This document shows positions 58,040-64,000 of a DNA stretch of 64,000 bases, in pieces. Source of the DNA: Medicago truncatula (lineage: Eukaryota > Streptophyta > Magnoliopsida > Fabales > Fabaceae); assembly GCF_003473485.1 (NCBI RefSeq), contig NC_053047.1:41340972-41404971 (forward strand). The letters run 5' to 3'. Within the stretch, counting starts at the first letter, position 1, and every line of letters begins with the position of its first letter. The notes under the pieces were generated by a model. It made no database searches. It was not told the DNA's origin and saw only the letters and a list, made by a program, of their open reading frames with translations. A program made the translations under genes and the position numbers.

Positions 58040-58440
58040 ATCAAAAGGAACTCTTCATTGATAACTTGAAAGTTATGCGTTAAAATCTTTCACCTTTGCC
58101 AATAAGTTAATCCTAATTTATTCTTGTAAACATGTTACATTTGGCAAAACATCACTATTCAAAAGTTTACATCTCCCATATTATTCTTAAAAGGGGGAGA
58201 GACAAACACTATGTAACCAAAACAACGCCCTGGCAATTATCCAAGAAGCAGTGAGGTTGCAGCAAGAATGCATATCTCCATCGATATGCTCAACGTGAAC
58301 TTCGGCCACACTCCAGTTGAAACCTCTGAAGGGGCGGTAACTAAGGCTTTGCCATTTCAATCGGTTGATCTACTCGGTATGAAGAAAATCGAAACTACTA
58401 TTACACCTGTTTACTTTTGGCAATGGTGTTAATAACATCA
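58040..58440 (-). other. Hexokinase 3' untranslated region
   Basis: No frame is present after the TGA. An AATAAA signal on the minus strand near 58115 lies about 325 bp after the stop, a plausible end for the transcript. The gene converges on receptor kinase 4, whose stop is at 57264. Confidence 0.5.
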
Positions 58441-63002
<4,562 letters not shown>

Positions 63003-63161
63003 TACTGAGTCAAATGATGAAAAGATAGAAATTTTTGAGTCAGTGAAGGAAGATGGAAAATGGGTTGGAATCAGAAATGAAGATTGGTTTGAAAAAGTAC
63101 ACAGATTCTTCGGATTTGTGTGTGAATTGTGACGTTTGGTCTGAATAAGACAAAAAAACAG

Positions 63162-63167
63162 CACGTG
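63162..63167 (-). promoter_or_regulatory. G-box upstream of hexokinase
   Basis: A CACGTG core lies about 160 bp upstream of the hexokinase ATG. It is a possible bZIP or bHLH site controlling light, ABA or sugar response. No clear TATA box was chosen in the AT-rich sequence beyond it. Confidence 0.35.
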
Positions 63168-64000
63168 GGAAAACACAGTCAAAATTAGCACAAAAATAAT
63201 TGTAATAATGTTTGAGATATTAATTTTTAGTAAATATTGTTAATTAACAACTAATGTAAAAATTAGTTTAATTTTAATTTTTTAAGGAATTAATAATTGA
63301 CACTGAGATTAAAAAAATTGAATACTAATTAATGAATAAATTTATATTTAAATTTGAATAGCAATGAATTTAAAATTTATTGAAAATGTGATACAAGTTA
63401 ATTTTTTAAATGTTATTGTTAACTATGATTTTAAAACATTATGTCAAAAAAAGTATGATTTTAAACATAGTTTCTGAAACGGAAAAATTGAAAATGCATA
63501 TAAAATATATTTGTCCCAAAAAAAACTATGATTTCAAACATAATATTGTTTTGTCGTAATATATTTGCAAACACTTTTTTTGAATAATATTTGAAAACAC
63601 TCAGTAGCAATAAATCCCTTATGTTTGGTGTAACTTTTCTGTTTTTGTACAACATTTTTCCATGTATTATTTCTCATAAGTTCACAACCTTTATTATATT
63701 TGACCCAATCAAGACTTATAATACCTTGTTGGGAAACTTACTTAGAGGAGCATGTTTGAGATTAACGCGAAAAAGAGGCTTGGCCAACGTTTAAGATGTG
63801 TAAACTTATGTTTAGTATCATGGTGAATATAGCAGAATCACAAAGATCAACCATAATTTTATAGAAGTTCTATTTCGGTATCACGGTAAATGTGACAGAA
63901 TCACAATAATCCGTTGTGATTTTACAGAAATTACAAAGTGTAACCTTTGAAAAATCAAGGTGAGTTGTCGTGATTATGTCATACTCACCACAATAGCAAA
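63168..64000. other. Intergenic DNA with a short imperfect tandem repeat at the end
   Basis: No gene is supported. At about 63816-63935 two units share GTATCA.GGT.AAT.T..CAGAATCACAA, a CC.T..TGATTTTA.AGAA-like stretch and a period of about 70 bp. The repeat may continue beyond the window. Confidence 0.45.

Overview
This window is nuclear DNA from a flowering plant, most likely a temperate legume of the Medicago/Trifolium type. The evidence is spliced genes with GT-AG introns, AT-rich intergenic DNA, a plant U5 snRNA promoter, a chromodomain-type gypsy element, an Au-type SINE, Stowaway and Mutator-type MITEs, and a tandem cluster of LRR-XI receptor kinases. The species is an inference from repeat style and protein resemblance; no search was run.

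Layout. 1-7 kb: transposon-derived DNA, with LTR remnants, a 5'-truncated retroposon flanked by a 17-bp duplication, and an orphan last exon of a chromomethylase. 7.1-15.8 kb: one near-complete, fairly young Ty3/gypsy element (minus strand) with 2.1-kb LTRs. It is inserted with a 5-bp duplication inside an older, broken Mutator-like transposase pseudogene that continues to 16.6 kb. 17.2-20.7 kb: a MITE, the intronless TIM17 gene, and an unusual series of decayed copies of the TIM17 C-terminal tail, then a second truncated retroposon. 22.3-37.4 kb and 46.9-57.3 kb: a cluster of receptor kinases related to Arabidopsis HAESA-LIKE 3 (At5g25930). Three copies are intact (986, 1015 and about 1002 aa). 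One is a multiply frameshifted minus-strand pseudogene that has also lost the catalytic Asp of HRD. Several loose pieces remain (LRR fragment, exon-2 fragment, promoter fragment). A CDR1-like aspartic protease, a broken second copy and two F-box/LRR relics are interleaved and look like parts of the same duplicated unit. A U5 snRNA gene with promoter and 3' box lies inside this block. 38.4-42.2 kb: a (CT)n tract of about 215 bp and a CACTA element with matching termini and 3-bp target duplication. 58.4-63.0 kb: a nine-exon type-B hexokinase gene (minus strand, 496 aa) whose introns carry at least three transposable elements.

How the parts relate. TIM17 (mitochondrial protein import) and hexokinase (glucose phosphorylation and sensing) are single housekeeping genes at the edges of a fast-changing defence and signalling cluster. 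No new multi-gene system is evident. The most unusual signals are: (i) a possible recent intron gain in the third receptor kinase, where the target duplication of an inserted element appears to supply both splice sites; (ii) the complete U5 snRNA transcription unit between a receptor-kinase exon relic and its 3' flank; and (iii) the repeated TIM17 tails. All exon boundaries were read by eye from splice signals and frame continuity.
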